From NCBI GenBank assembly GCA_964036315.1, contig OZ038492.1, positions 41,679,095 to 41,743,094 of the forward strand: 64,000 nucleotides of DNA, written 5' to 3'. The notes under the pieces were generated by a model. That model was not told where the DNA came from and made no database searches. It saw nothing but the letters and a program-made list of their open reading frames with translations. Below, one piece after another: positions 32,181 through 44,120 of the stretch (the first letter of the stretch is position 1; the number at the start of each line of letters is the position of its first letter). Both the position numbers and the translations under genes were made by a program. The stretch comes from Acanthosepion esculentum. Its lineage: Eukaryota; Mollusca; Cephalopoda; Sepiida; Sepiidae.

Positions 32181-32990
32181 GGCAACAACAGCAACAACAA
32201 AGAAGATAATCTATAGTGGTGGACAGACGAAAACATCAAACTGGTTACTTTGATCAAAGTTTTCAAGCGATGTAAAACAAATCGTAATCACAAACCTAGG
32301 CTTAATTGGCACACAGATCCCCGAACGAAGAAATATGGTATGAGAGACGACCTTGAAACCCCCCACAAAGGCGCCTCTTCCTGTCCCCATTACCACCCAT
32401 TTCCTACCTATAAGCTCAGGGTGAAATCTTCCTAGTTCAACAAAAGAGCCGTGTGATGATGAAGCAGTCATCCCGGCAACAAATCACTGCCTTACAGAAG
32501 GCATTCATGACAAGGAAATAATACCAAAACAAAAACTAACCCATCGAAAAAATGCAAATAAAAAAAGAAAAACACACAAGAAAAATATATATTTCTTTTT
32601 GTAAGCAACAGAGTCTCCTTGTTTCTGTTTCTGGTAATTATGTCTCGATTCATAACTTTGAATATTTTCCAAGCAAGGCAATGGAAGGATGTTCTGAAAA
32701 TTTACAACGCTATAATTCTGTATTTATGACGTCTACTGTTTGAATTATTGCCCGTTTCCTTTATCTAAACTTATCTATGTGATTCTGAGCGGGTCTTATT
32801 TTTTACTCTCCATGTCATTTACTTCAGCTCAATATGGGACAATTATCTTCTTGTTTTTTATTTAACAACCAAAGACATGGTATATAGAGACATGTTCTTT
32901 TATAGCCGAAGTTATATTCTCGTCTAACATCGCGTGATGGTTTTGATCACCAGATTATGAAATAGAGAATATAATGTGGATTTTAGAAGT
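32181..32990. other. No recognised feature
   Basis: Contains an 86-codon minus-strand frame (32,211-32,471) without recognised domains. A short C-rich patch lies near 32,360-32,400. Confidence 0.45.
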
Positions 32991-32994
32991 ACTT

Positions 32995-33170
32995 GGCAAA
33001 ATAGGTGAAGTAAGCGAGCTACTTAACTGGCGATATTGTGTGAATGGATAACAGAGGGGGTGGTAACCTTAGCAAACAGAGACAAAATGAATGATACGAG
33101 CTAAAGGAGATAGGAAGTTGTGAGGAGCTTCGATCGCCTAGGAGCTGAAGATTTGCGGCACAGAGAATAA
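32995..33170 (+). mobile_element. LINE family R terminal tail fragment
   Basis: YLTGDIV at about 33,020-33,045, then MDNR.....L.K.R....YELKEIGS and LRSPR match the terminal ..VTYL..L..WM.....L......R...LR region seen at 52,180-52,330. Confidence 0.5.
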
Positions 33171-33424
33171 AATTATAGACAAAATTAAGCAGTTTCTTCA
33201 AGAGTAAAACGTCATTTAGTCTGCAGACGTCAACAGAAAAATTATATTCTGATATTATAAGAATGCACACGTAAGTGTCAAAATCATAAGCTAATTTTTT
33301 GAAGGTAGGGAAAAACTCAGATATATTTCATGTACTCGTGACCACCAATTGAGTCAGATGTAACATCATTTTATAAATTCATCCAATACAATGATCGTGA
33401 GCCAATGAAAGTAGTCCTGGCTAT
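33171..33424. other. No recognised feature
   Basis: Nothing recognised. Confidence 0.5.
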
Positions 33425-33935
33425 GATGATAAACTACATCCGGTAGCAAGGTCCTGATGGTGGTTATAAAGCGTTGAACCACCTCTTAATTGCTGTTGTT
33501 CCAAGGTCCTCCGTGACCCGGGATGGCAGAATCTTTTAGGGTCACAATTATGAGCAAATGGTGAACACCTAATCAAAATCAAAAGACTATGAGCGTATAA
33601 AAATACATTTTTATATAATAATACCAGCAGTACATTTTCATAGTCAAAATACCAGCAATATATTACATATCGTTAAATTACAAGCATACCTATTTATATT
33701 AAAATTATAGGCAATACCTATTTATAGTAGACTTAACAACGATACATTTTACAGAAAAATGACCAACAATACGTCTTCATCTGTAAGTGAAGACATGCAA
33801 TTGCGTTCCAAATATATTTAGTCGAAGCCATAAAATTGTGTTCAAAACATTTCGATTTCAGCATTGAATAACCGATAGAGAGTGATATGCCGCTAAACAA
33901 AATCAACCAATTAACCAGCCAATCAAATTAAACTT
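33425..33935 (+). mobile_element. VNTR-SINE, copy 2, near full length
   Basis: The head GATAAACTACATCCGGTAGC, GGTCCTGATGG, ACCACCTCTTAATTGCTGTT is followed by about six units at 33,595-33,780 (ATACATTTTTATA / TACCAGCAAT words). The tail TTAGTCGAAGCCATAAAATT, ATTTCGATTTCAGCATTG and GATATGCCGCTAAACAAAAT follows. About 510 bp. Overall it is non-coding. Confidence 0.8.
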
Positions 33936-34740
33936 TTTAATCAGGGAAGTGGTATGATAGGTGTGTGAGGTTACATCAGTGAGAAAGAGGCTGCAGAGTG
34001 GAAAATATACCATTCTCCGGCAGACTGCGTAATTGCTTCTGAATCTACCAAAGCCTGAAAGTGAGGATTGAGCAACTCATGCTCAGATATAGCGGCAATG
34101 GTCGATTTTCGATGTAATTTCATACTTTTACAGATAAAGCATACCAGAAGGGAGCTGGTATTTTCTGGAGCTGTTGTAAAATGAGCTGTCCATTTTTTTC
34201 AGCATCTTTATCAATGGATTCTAAATATGATTTCCATTTGTGGTCTGTGGTGAACGTGAATTCCAGTCAAAGGATGAGTCTAATCCTTTATCACAATTGG
34301 AGATATCTCGGGGTTTGATTGGAGATGATGAAATGATACTAACTTGATGTTTGTGTTCAGTTCAGCAGCTTTTAGTTTTAAGTTACTTTTTATGCTACTT
34401 TTAGTGAAAAAACAGTTTTCTTCATTGAATTTTTTTCGAGCCATATTAGAAGAGAAATCACGCTGTTCAAGGTAAGGCGATGTGAATTATCCGAGTTTGA
34501 TCGGGGTATGATAATGCCGGCAAGATGTATATGTCACTCTTTTTAGGAAATTATAGGAACATCTCGATCTGTGGTATCAGGTGAATACGGGATATAACCT
34601 TATGGAAGCTCACGGTGGAGGGTATTGCTCTTCATGTTTCCTCAATGGAGGCATCTGTCTAGAGTTATCATCTGTAAAAGAGAAATGGCACTTTCTGAAT
34701 TCACAGTAACATTGAATGCCGATGATTATTTTCCATTAAA
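33936..34740. other. Unassigned, possibly internal LINE sequence on the minus strand
   Basis: The minus strand gives long interrupted stretches of protein-like composition (for example THPLTGIHVHHRPQ near 34,250 and SSLLVCFICKSMKLHRKST near 34,130) with stops between them. This might be an endonuclease or RT region of one of the LINEs, but I cannot assign a domain. Confidence 0.3.
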
Positions 34741-34744
34741 TACA

Positions 34745-35070
34745 GGAACTGTAGACTGACAAGGGTCTACATCCGGCAGCAAGACCTCTAATAAGAAGAT
34801 TGCAGATTTTGAGTAGCGTGTAACCACAACTAAATTGTTGTTGCTCCCGGGTTCATCCACACTCTGGATGGTAGCATCTGTTAGTGTGTAGGTATGGGCA
34901 AATAGTGAATCCCAAATAATAAAAAAATCACTATGAATATCTAAAAATACATTCTTATAGTTAAAATACCAGCAATACATTTTTATATAAAACAAATGAC
35001 CAACAGTACATATTTATATTAAAATTACCAGCAATACATTTTAAAAGCAAAATGACCAACAATACATTTT
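34745..35070 (+). mobile_element. VNTR-SINE, copy 3, 3'-truncated
   Basis: The head CAAGGGTCTACATCCGGCAG, CAAGACCTCTAATAAGAAG, AACTAAATTGTTGTTGCTCC is followed by four or five units (34,945-35,065; TACATTTTTATA, ACCAGCAATACATTTT, ATGACCAACA). The conserved tail is missing; a minus-strand LINE J piece follows directly. Confidence 0.75.
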
Positions 35071-35071
35071 A

Positions 35072-35160
35072 TCAGGTAAGAATCAATAACATCGCAGATT
35101 CCTCTTTGGAGTTTATCAAGAGTCTCTGAAGATATAGCAAGACCACCTTACAATAGGTTC
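35072..35160 (-). mobile_element. LINE family J reverse-transcriptase thumb fragment
   Basis: The minus strand reads YLQRLLDKLQRRICDVID, the same position as LKILDKSQRSV at 690 and LDKIQRRMINNIGP at 12,960. Confidence 0.6.
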
Positions 35161-35665
35161 GATGAGTCGCAGCACCAGGATGATGGCACAGTGTATCTGT
35201 GGCGAAGATCCCATGAAACCATGGACCCTAGTTGTCAAAAATGTACGGAACAGGTTGGTGATATTTCCATAAAGGCATGTTCTGTTTTGTTCTACCGTAT
35301 AAGTATTTATACCTATATGTAGATACCATCTACCGCAATACTGTTGTATAATTATAACAGGAGAATTCGCCATGCCACAAGTTGCCTAGAATAGGTTCGA
35401 GTTGCAGTTATAAACATACGGAGTCTGCGGATGCTTATTGAGATAGAATGGCTTGTAATCTCTTCAGAGATCTTCCAGTGGAAACTAATGTCATTTTGAG
35501 TTGCTACACTTGTCTTGGCTTGAGTGGGATCAACATGATAAAAGTTCATGGCTGCTGCCTTTTGTCAGGTCTGTTTAATCATAAATTATAGTAATTAATT
35601 AGTAGATGGAAGCCTTGCTTGAGCATGGTGGTTAGGAACGAGTGCGTTTAGCATGAAACTGTCTG
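35161..35665. other. No recognised feature
   Basis: Two minus-strand frames (35,116-35,373; 35,352-35,549) of ordinary composition without recognised domains. Confidence 0.4.
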
Positions 35666-35669
35666 TCAC

Positions 35670-35671
<2 letters not shown>

Positions 35672-35721
<50 letters not shown>

Positions 35722-35755
35722 TTATATGCGTGTGTGTGTGTGTGCGTGTGTGTGT
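35672..35755. repeat. (TA)n then (TG)n
   Basis: TA run to about 35,728 followed by TG repeats. Confidence 0.94.
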
Positions 35756-36121
35756 TATTCTTATTTAAAATACTTCCATCGCCTTTAGCTGTGGTCCAGA
35801 ATTTTTGTATTCATTTCCGTCCGTCGATCTCTGAGAACAGATAAACGAATCCGACAACTATTTCTCTTTCTCTTTCTTTTACGAATGGCTGAACATGATA
35901 ATTATAAATGTCTATCAAGTTTTTTTCTTCACTAAGCCTATTTTGTGGTTCATGGTAACATTCAAAGTAAAATAGTGCAATGGTTTACGTGTTCCTTTTG
36001 CATAAGAGATATTGAGGTTACCCCGTCCTCCTCACAGAGGTGAATTTATTTTTGCAGTTACCTTCTTCTAGCCTTTGCTTATAGAGGCAAGAGATACAAG
36101 GCAACAAGTGGTTTGAATTCA

Positions 36122-36307
36122 GAATTTTCTTCTCCTAGACTGGTTGCCAACTAAGGCTATATGACCTAGTCGTGATATTTTACCCATAGCTGGGGTAAGA
36201 AGAGATGGATTCATACATTTCTCAAGGGTATTAGAACGTAAGTGTATGCAATGTTCGACTGCGATTCCTCCAACCGAGCCTCTAACGATTATTCCACCAT
36301 GCCTCAG
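36122..36307 (-). mobile_element. tRNA-type SINE, degraded
   Basis: In minus orientation: GTGGAATAATCGTTAGAGGC (tRNA-like start), GAATCGCAGTCGAACATTGC (B-box remnant), then TACCCCAGCTATGGGTAAAA and GGTTGGCAACCAGTC. Same order as 13,774-14,095. Confidence 0.6.
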
Positions 36308-36337
36308 TTTCCATGTAACAAGTTTAATTTTAACAAT

Positions 36338-36375
36338 ATTTTAATAATAATAATAGTAATATTATTATTATTATT

Positions 36376-36430
<55 letters not shown>

Positions 36431-36431
36431 G
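36338..36431. repeat. (TAA)n/(ATT)n microsatellite at D element 5' junction
   Basis: TAA, then ATT, then a long TAA run ending exactly where family D sequence begins at about 36,432. Confidence 0.95.
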
Positions 36432-36897
36432 GACTACACAATACACACTGACAGAACAATCAAAGCCAACCGCCCAGACATTGTTATTAAAGACCACAAA
36501 CAAAATAAGTACCGCCTTATTGATATGGTAGTCCCTGCAGACTGCAATGTATCTTTGAAGATATTCGAAAAACTGTCAAAATACAAGGACCTTGAAATAG
36601 AAATCTCAAAAATGTGGCACATGGGAACATCAACAAACCCTGTTGTAGTTGGAGCCCTTGGACTGGTTGGAAAAGATTCCAGTAGGCTGATTGAAGGGAT
36701 CCCTGGAAGTCCATGCCACAAAGAGATACAAAAAATTGTTCTGACAAGTACAGCCCACACTTTATGAAGGTCTTTATCTATATAATAATTTTTTTTTTTT
36801 TTTTTCTTTGTAGTGGAAAGTGTCATGATGCCATTTCTAACCTTAGGTCCCTGGGCGGGACCCGGAAAGAAATGTGTAAATGCCAGATATCAAAGAA

Positions 36898-36900
<3 letters not shown>
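36432..36900 (+). mobile_element. LINE family D (R4/Dong-like), 5'-truncated copy with restriction-like endonuclease
   Basis: An interrupted frame reads KANRPDIVIKDHKQNKYRLI then DMVVPADCNVSLKIFEKLSK (36,455-36,590). This has the RPD..(K)..LID arrangement of the PD-(D/E)XK endonuclease of R4/Dong/NeSL-type LINEs. The C-terminus TSTNPVVVGALGLVGKDSSR then EIQKIVLTSTAHTL ends at 36,765. A 3' UTR with CATTTCTAACCTTAGGTCCC and GGACCCGGAAAGAAATG follows. Both flanks are (TAA)n, as reported for Dong elements. Zinc-knuckle and RT parts are missing. Confidence 0.8.
36525..36767 (+). pseudogene. Family D endonuclease C-terminal frame
   Basis: An 80-codon open frame from MVVPADCNVSLKIFEKLSKY to a stop, replacing the expected RR(A)LSI end. 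In a full element this would be the last ~90 residues of a >1,000-residue protein. The local sequence is open, but the upstream two thirds of the protein are absent. A near-identical 3' part occurs at 46,226-46,399. Confidence 0.8.
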
Positions 36901-36981
<81 letters not shown>

Positions 36982-36983
36982 AA
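36899..36983. repeat. (TAA)n then (AAG)n at D element 3' junction
   Basis: The TAA run starts directly after the D 3' UTR (ATATCAAAGAAAATAATAAT) and changes to AAG at about 36,952. Confidence 0.95.
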
Positions 36984-39820
36984 CGAGATGAAGTTTAGTA
37001 AAGTGAATCTCCTGTATCTCCACGATACAGGTGGTGACAATTTATAGGAGAATAAATGATATTTAGTCGTGCTGAACAAAAAGATAAAGATTGGCTGAAG
37101 TCGCCTGTCGATCTGACATGAGAATTGAAAGCAAAAAAAACCCCAAAAAACAAAAATAAAATAAAAATAAACAGAGGCAACCGCAAAGATTTAATGAATT
37201 AAAGTTTGAAAGTTTGAGAAGGACTAACAAAGAAAGTAATTAGAGTACCATTGATCATTGGAGCACTGGGGTGTTGTACAAAAACATCGGAAAAACACTC
37301 TGGTTTGGAAATTACTAAAAGCTCGCCTGCTCGGAAGAGAGAGCACATTTCGGAAAATATTCGATACACCCCACCGCTGAAACGGAGAAATGATCGGTTT
37401 ATTTTCTAAAGTCACGAATAGAAACACGAAAATAAACCTTTTCTAGCAATAATAATAATAATAAGAATAATAATAATAATATAAAAATATTTTTAAAAAT
37501 AAAACAAAATCACCATCACTAACCAAAAAAAAAAAAAAATGTCGGCATGATGCTAAAATTGCCCGGACAATGATTATTGTTATGCAAATAACCAATGGTT
37601 GTGCGGGACAAATGAGAAATAACCAATCAACACATCGATCACCTGATCAATCAAGAAATCGATCGATCTTCATCATGTCTTCTTTTACGTTCCAATTTTT
37701 TTTATTGCCTTTCATGAATTATAGCAGTTATGGTTGGGTTCAAATCTAAATGACCAAATTCCAGAATATAACAAGAAATGTAGAAAGGGATCGAAAAAGG
37801 ACCGATGAAGCAGCGAAATCTTTCATGCATGAATGACATGAAAATAAAAGGCTACCAACGAGAGAACTCTCATAAGTAGAGTGCCATTGATAATGACGTC
37901 TGGGAAGAGAGAGGGAGTGTTAGTCGGTTCATGCACGAACACAATATTGACAGACAGGATGAAAGGAACTAGAGAAGAAATGCGAAACATTCTTCATTAT
38001 TAAGAAAGTGTAGTCGTCTGAAAAGTTTAATATTCAGCGATAAAATAAGATAACATTCTCAAGGGATTTTGGTATTTGCGTGGTTTGTGGCAAGGCTTTG
38101 ACGTGTCTTCGAATCGGTCAGTGTTGTAGTTTAAATGCCGTAAGCTAGGAGAGATTTAATCAAAGTAGAGGCGCGAAGTGGAGTAGAAGGAAAGAAAAGT
38201 AAAAAAAAGAATAGATGAATGTACCGATAAATATAATTAGGACAGAAATCCGAAAGCGTGATCGAATACGGATGAAAGAAATTAACGAAAAAAATAGTAT
38301 TGATGACACGAGAAATAAAAGCTAAAATAAAAAAGTTGGGATTTAGAGAAATAATGACTTAAAAAGATACTTATGTACAACAGAGAAAGGAAGACAGAAA
38401 AAAATAAAAAAGGAAAAATTGTTGAGACACACCATATTGGTGTGAATTTAAATTCAATATTCATAAATCATAAAAAAATCATATAAAAAGTTTGCTTGTT
38501 GTTCCCTTCGTTAGATAGTAAAACCGTTATGCCCTTCCAATACCCCATATATAATGGACTATTCCGATTTGATCGCGTTTAAAGACAAAATACACATTAG
38601 ACACACTAATTGGTTTCAGTTTAAAAAGAAAGAAACAAAGAAGTGTTAAAAATCTCCTACTAACACCTCATAAAAAATGGATTATTCCGTTTTGATCGCA
38701 AAAGACATATCAAAGACGCTACTTAGTTTCAATAAGAAAATGAAAGAAAGAAGGAAAGATATAATCATTTAACGTCGGTTTCAGTGAAATTTTTATTTTT
38801 TTCAATTTTAAATCTTTTGATTTGTAGTTCCTTACGTCTATTTTATTGTCGTAGAACTCGCCATGAGCTTATTTAATCATTAATTGACGAATTGAAATTC
38901 TTCAGAAATTTCAAATATGAAAACCGTGAAATGTTCATAGGTTAAAACTAGTAAATAATAAGTTATATTATTTTTTTAATGAGGTTTCTTTCCACGACGT
39001 TGGCACTCATGGTTCTCCATGATTAATTTTCTATAGAGTGACATGATTTCTTATGAACGGGAGAAGAATGTCCTCCCCGAAATCTTGTCCACTGTTTTGA
39101 TTTAATAGACGATCTTCTTCCGAGCAAGCTGTAATACGAGAATAGAAGACCGAGTCTATACTGCTACTGAACCCATTGCCGGGGTGGGGGTCAGTAGTGA
39201 GGAATTTATAGCTTTTTAACAAACGCATCTGAATATGTTGCATTTTTAACGCAGACGACAGATTCCACGTTCTGGGCATGTAACCAATGGCGGTATCTTA
39301 CCGGTTCGAGCGAACCGACACTTAAAAAATTATAAAAAATTAGGGAACAGGTTGTTGGATTATCCGAAAATAAACTTATATAGTAATAGCCGATATATAA
39401 TAGCTAAACATATGATTAATACCATTGCTTTACGTTCCGTGGAGGCTGAAATAGGTTTTCCTGTGATGAACATAATTTATTCTGACAAATGTGGCAAATC
39501 TTCTAGTCATAAATTTGATAGGTCTTCCATTGTATCTTTGGGGTTGAAGCAATTCAGATCGAATGTGGCAAAGAAACAATAACACAGATAATGACATTAG
39601 AATAAAAAAATGATTAAAAATTCTGAACAAAATATGATGAGAACAGAATTTCAATCTGGAAATATATTAATCAATAAATTTGTTCTATTAGTTCCTAAAG
39701 ATTACCTGCCTTCCAAGAAAGATTTCCTGAAAAATTTAAAATTAAAATGTAAGATATTGCTAATCACCATATTCGATTATAGTGGCTTTATTAGCGATTA
39801 AGACAAAAGTGAAGATTTCG
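36984..39820. other. No recognised gene; A-rich unique-looking stretch
   Basis: Small TAA run at 37,447-37,480. A weak two-copy direct repeat of about 115 bp lies at 38,535-38,760 (GGACTATTCCGATTTGATCG / GGATTATTCCGTTTTGATCG). Frames at 39,031-39,279 and 39,352-39,801 have no recognised domain. Confidence 0.45.
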
Positions 39821-40402
39821 AATAAAATTAATGTCTTGTAGTTTAATGATAAATACGTTGATATTGCCGTGATGTAGATAAAAAAAGACAATATGCTTAT
39901 GATATATGAGAAAACGACAAAGCTGTAGACAATGTTTCTCAGTTACCTTCTACACTGTTTTGAATTCATTGATGCTCATCTCCTAGACTAACTAATAAAA
40001 TTAATGGCTTGTAGTTTAATGATAAATACGTTAATATTGCCGTGACATAGATAAAAAGAATTCAATATTGTTATGATATATGAGAAAACGACAAAGCCGT
40101 AGACAATGTTTCTCAGTTACCTTCTACACTCTTTCGAATTCATTGATGTCCATCGCCTAGACTAACTAATAAAATTAATGGCTTGTAGTTTAATGATAAA
40201 TACGTTAATATTGCCGTGACGTAGATGAAAAGAAAACAATATTGTTATGATATATGAGAAAACGACAAAGCCTAGACAATGTTTCTCAGTTACCTTCTAC
40301 ACTCTTTCGAATTCATTGATGATCATCTCCTTGACTAACTAATAAAACTAATGGCTTGTAATTAAATAGAACTTTAATATTACCATGACGTGAATAAAAA
40401 GA
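39821..40402. repeat. ~173-bp tandem repeat, 3.3 copies
   Basis: AATAAAATTAATGKCTTGTA recurs at 39,821, 39,994, 40,168 and 40,341 (periods 173, 174, 173). Each unit contains ATATTGCCGTGA, GATATATGAGAAAACGACAA and TTTCTCAGTTACCTTCTACA. The fourth unit breaks at 40,402 where a SINE block is inserted, and resumes at about 41,289. Confidence 0.93.
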
Positions 40403-41288
40403 TTTGATTTGATTTGTTTGTTTAATGGCATATCAAATTCTTATGGGTCATTTAATGCCAAAAAGTAATAAAAATGTAATATATGTTATCCTGTTTTCAC
40501 AAGTGAATACCTAGTAGATGATACTCAGCTTTTGTGCATATACATGTTTTTTGTGGACATAATTACGAGAGGCGGTGTTATGTATATTTTAGGTCGTAGT
40601 TTTGTTGAGGTTATATTTTGGAATACAGTTTGATTTTTTTTAAAGAGATTGTAAAATATTAAATGGATTTATGTTATGAAAGACATGTTTTGTTCTTTAG
40701 TTGATTTTTTAGCGGCATATCAACCATTATGGTTTATGTAACGCCGAAATTTAAATATTTTGAAGACAATTTTATGACTTCAACTGAATAAATTTTGAAC
40801 ATAATTGTTTATCTTCAACTACAGATAAAAAGTATTGTTGGTCATTTTACTATAAGATGTGTTCTTAGTAATTCTACTATGAATGTGTTATTTGTAATTT
40901 TACTATAAATATGGGTTGTTGATAATTTTACTATAAATACGTATTTTTGGTAATTTTACTATAAATATATATTTTGGTATATTTACTAAAAATATATATT
41001 GTTGTTCCTTTTAGTATAAATATATAGTGTTTGTAATTTTACTATAAATATGTATTGTGTTATTTTATATATATATATATGTATTGCTCGCATTTTTACT
41101 ATAAATATATTTCTTTATACTTTCATAGTGTTTTGATTTTGTTTTGGTTTCACAATTTCACAATAGCTGGGACATTAACAGCTGCTGCCACCTCGGTTGA
41201 CCTGGTAACAACAGCAATTAAGAAGTGGGTCCATTCTACTCAAAACTTCCAATATTCCGATCAGAGGCCTTGCTTCCGGATGTCGTTG
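40403..41288 (-). mobile_element. VNTR-SINE insertion (minus), two tails, inside the 173-bp array
   Basis: The minus strand runs from a head at 41,150-41,288 (complement of ATTAAGAAGTGGGTCCATTC and CAGAGGCCTTGCTTCCGGAT) through about ten ~30-bp units at 40,850-41,130 (TTTTACTATAAATA words on plus) to a tail at 40,700-40,790. A second tail copy is at 40,403-40,478. The flanks GAATAAAAAGA (40,392-40,402) and GAATGAAAAGA (41,289-41,299) are an 11-bp target duplication with one change, and the tandem-repeat unit resumes after it. Confidence 0.8.
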
Positions 41289-41299
41289 GAATGAAAAGA

Positions 41300-41930
41300 A
41301 CACATTGTTATTATATATGAGAAAAAGACAAGACGGCAAATTATGTTATGAGAAGGATTTTAAGGAAGTATCTGAATCAATTTTTGCTTGCAGAATAGTT
41401 AAGAGTAGAAGACGAGAAGAAACGAAGCTAGAAAAAAAGGGAATGAATTATAAAGACGAGTAGCGGAAGAGAATTATTCAGCGTGATAAATAGAAATATT
41501 TTACCACAGTAATTGTAAACGACAAATATATATTATCAATGATTGATTAAACATCGTAATTGTCGCCATTTTCTCTTTTGAATCGTTATGAATAGCGATC
41601 CTTCGGGGAATCTGTAAACTACGATTTGAACATGCAAATTATTGTATTATTATATATGCAAAACCCAGAAGTTAATAGAAATAATAATCACACTATACAC
41701 TTTGGGATTTGTAAATTTAAACTGATCTCTCAATTTCGGACGAGAGAGAAAATTTAATCATCTTCAACGAAGAAATAAAGTGAGGATATCGCCATTCCTG
41801 TAAACCATACAGGAAAACTGAAAGAATAATTGACTAGATCTGATTAGTAGATCTACGAGATTTCAAGCCAAGCTAGGTTATTTTATTTATTTAATATTAA
41901 TTTTTCTTTTACATTTTTTTAACAAATACA
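41300..41930. other. Remainder of 173-bp unit, then unassigned
   Basis: ATATATGAGAAAAAGACAAG at 41,315-41,335 is the continuation of the interrupted unit. The rest is not recognised. Confidence 0.55.
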
Positions 41931-41933
41931 GCC

Positions 41934-42305
41934 ACTAAGAGGCAAGGTGTAAAATGTCTGTGAAAGAACATGAGAAAAAGGAAACCGTATGTGAAATTAT
42001 ATGAAAAAAAACATCATTAAGGAGAGATAAAAAATAACAAAACAGTAATTTAGAAAACAGAGGATAACGATTGAAATTACATTTTAATTTTGAAGATCTA
42101 AGTTGACTTGAAAGCAAGAATCAAGAAGAAATTTCCACAAGAGAGAAGTGCGACAAAAGAAACTGTTACGGTTATATATAGCCATTTTAACTATAATATT
42201 ATTAGATAAGTAAAAAAATACATATAAAATATTTTTGTAATTATTTCTGGTGTCCGCAGAATAGTTAAAAGGATCATTAGACACCCGAAATATAATCAAT
42301 CATCA
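41934..42305 (-). mobile_element. LINE family J 3' end, degraded
   Basis: The complement carries NSFFCRTSLLWKFLLDSCFQ (42,084-42,180), the SNSFMSRTSRLWNSLP homologue, then the UTR toward 41,934 with GCCTCTTAGTGG in place of the usual GCCTTGCTTGGGG end. Confidence 0.65.
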
Positions 42306-42860
42306 CTTGACGATAACGTGAGCTAAAATCGACGAAAATACTGAGGAGAGTCCTGGTACACTGAAATCAATCCTTGGCGATTCATCTTCACTTTAAATCC
42401 CTAGAATCTACTTTTAACAAAAGATGAACAATAATACACATTACTGCTATCCTAAAGACATGATTATTTGGTCCGATAACATCTCAGCGAAAGAATTTGA
42501 CAATACAAGGAAGGTGAAATAGAAAGTCAAAGAATGTGGTATTTAAATACAATCACTATTCGAATATTAACAGGAGTAGTGATATTGAAACTTACATTAA
42601 TATAATCCCAGATAAAGCACCACTCACATATAAAAGATTATTTGTTTATTTTTGTGCACATGTAAACCATGAGAAATTTAAGTTTCAGAAGTATACATCA
42701 AACTTTCAGAGCGAAAGCAGACCCCGTGAGGATTCTTGTTTAATTTTTAAATGGAATACATATTTATTGTATATTTTGATTAATGGTAAAACAGTAGCTT
42801 TTGTTTTTCGTCCCAAACCAGTAAAAGTGTTTTCCCACCAAATTCCGAGTAGCGTATTTG
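42306..42860. other. Unassigned; 115-codon plus-strand frame
   Basis: The frame 42,536-42,883 has ordinary composition but no recognised domain and ends inside a promoter-like segment, so it may be the left part of an LTR or other element rather than a gene. Confidence 0.35.
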
Positions 42861-42875
42861 GATCCTATTTGTGTG

Positions 42876-42885
42876 CTATATAAGG
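42876..42885 (+). promoter_or_regulatory. TATA-box-like motif
   Basis: CTATATAAGG precedes GC-richer sequence (GGAGTCGACACACAACAGCG) in an otherwise AT-rich region. This is the arrangement of an RNA polymerase II promoter, possibly in a solo LTR. No paired LTR was found. Confidence 0.3.
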
Positions 42886-43184
42886 GGTGGGAGCTTGAAT
42901 TTGCCTTTCGGAGTCGACACACAACAGCGACACAAATCCAGGTCGACCGATCCAGAAAGAAAAAGTCGCAGAAAAATTGAAACAACCATCTGACGATAAT
43001 TGAAAATTACAACCCGTGCCCTCCCACCTTTGGCTGGTGTGTTTAATCTAACTTAATGTTCGCTGTTGTCACAACAAAAAGAAACCACGAACTTCCTTCA
43101 TACAAAAAATGTACTAAATTTCTCTTTGTAAACTATTCATAGAAGTATTTCTCTTCACTTTCTTTTCTGTAATATGCAGTAATA

Positions 43185-43578
43185 TAATATTAATATACTT
43201 TCTGGTAATTGTTCTAATAAACTTTCCTCTGTGGTAGCTAGACTATATGAATTTAAAAGCAGTTCAAGATTAGCGACATAGTTTCATCATTTTAGAGTTG
43301 AAATGGCTAGATTTTACCGTAAGTCATGTCTTAACAGTTTTTCCTCGCAATTACCGCTGTGGGAACCCTCACGCGTCTTCTTTATTTCCTCTCAAGTTCG
43401 CTTTTCAAATACTTAAATTCAATGTCAATCGTTAACTTCTGTCTTCTAAATTCCTGTTCTTTTATTGATGTCGCTCTTTAATAACGTTTTCTTTCTCTCA
43501 TATTCTCCCAGACTCAGTAAACGCTTGTGTCACAGTCACTTTATTGCCTTGCTTTGGGTGAAATGATTAATAAAATCA
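43185..43578 (+). mobile_element. LINE family J 3' end, degraded
   Basis: TGGTAATTGTTCTAATAAAC (HGNCSNKLS), FKSSSRLAT, FLRTL/AVGTLTRLL-type remnants, then the end GCCTTGCTTTGGGTGAAATG and an A-rich tail at 43,550-43,578. Confidence 0.7.
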
Positions 43579-43894
43579 AACAAAATCACATTAATATTGG
43601 AGCACTTGAGACAGTCCTAAAAAGCATTTGAAAGAATAAATAAATACGAAATGCAAAAATTAGTGCTCCGAATATGAGTGGAAACATTTTAAAGAACAGG
43701 AGTCTTGAAGCCTAACTCGTATGGAGGAATGGCTACATCTTCCTCAGCCTAATTTCTTTTCTTATTAAGCTATATGCCATTCTAAGATAGCTGACTAAAT
43801 ACTAAGAATTCTGAGGCCAGTATGGAAGTCATGAGAAGACTGAATGTCGATTCTCAGCCAGATTTATCAGCTAGCGAAAAGAAATCATAAATAT

Positions 43895-44120
43895 AATAAT
43901 TAAACATGAAGAAGACGCTGGTAAACGCAACAAAAAAAAGGAGATGAGCATATGTGAACGAAAGCCCAAGAAGAATGGAAAGAAGAAAAAAGAGAAAAGG
44001 AAGCATAAAGTTCAGAACGGAAAAGGATAAATTGGAACAACAAACGAACAACGAAGAAATGAAATAGGAAAAAAAATGAAAAAAAAAAAGAAGCTAAAAA
44101 CGGCGAAGAAAAAATAACGC
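43895..44120. repeat. Purine-rich tract
   Basis: Plus strand rich in AAGAAG/GAAAAAG. The minus-strand Phe/Leu frames here are artefacts. Confidence 0.75.
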
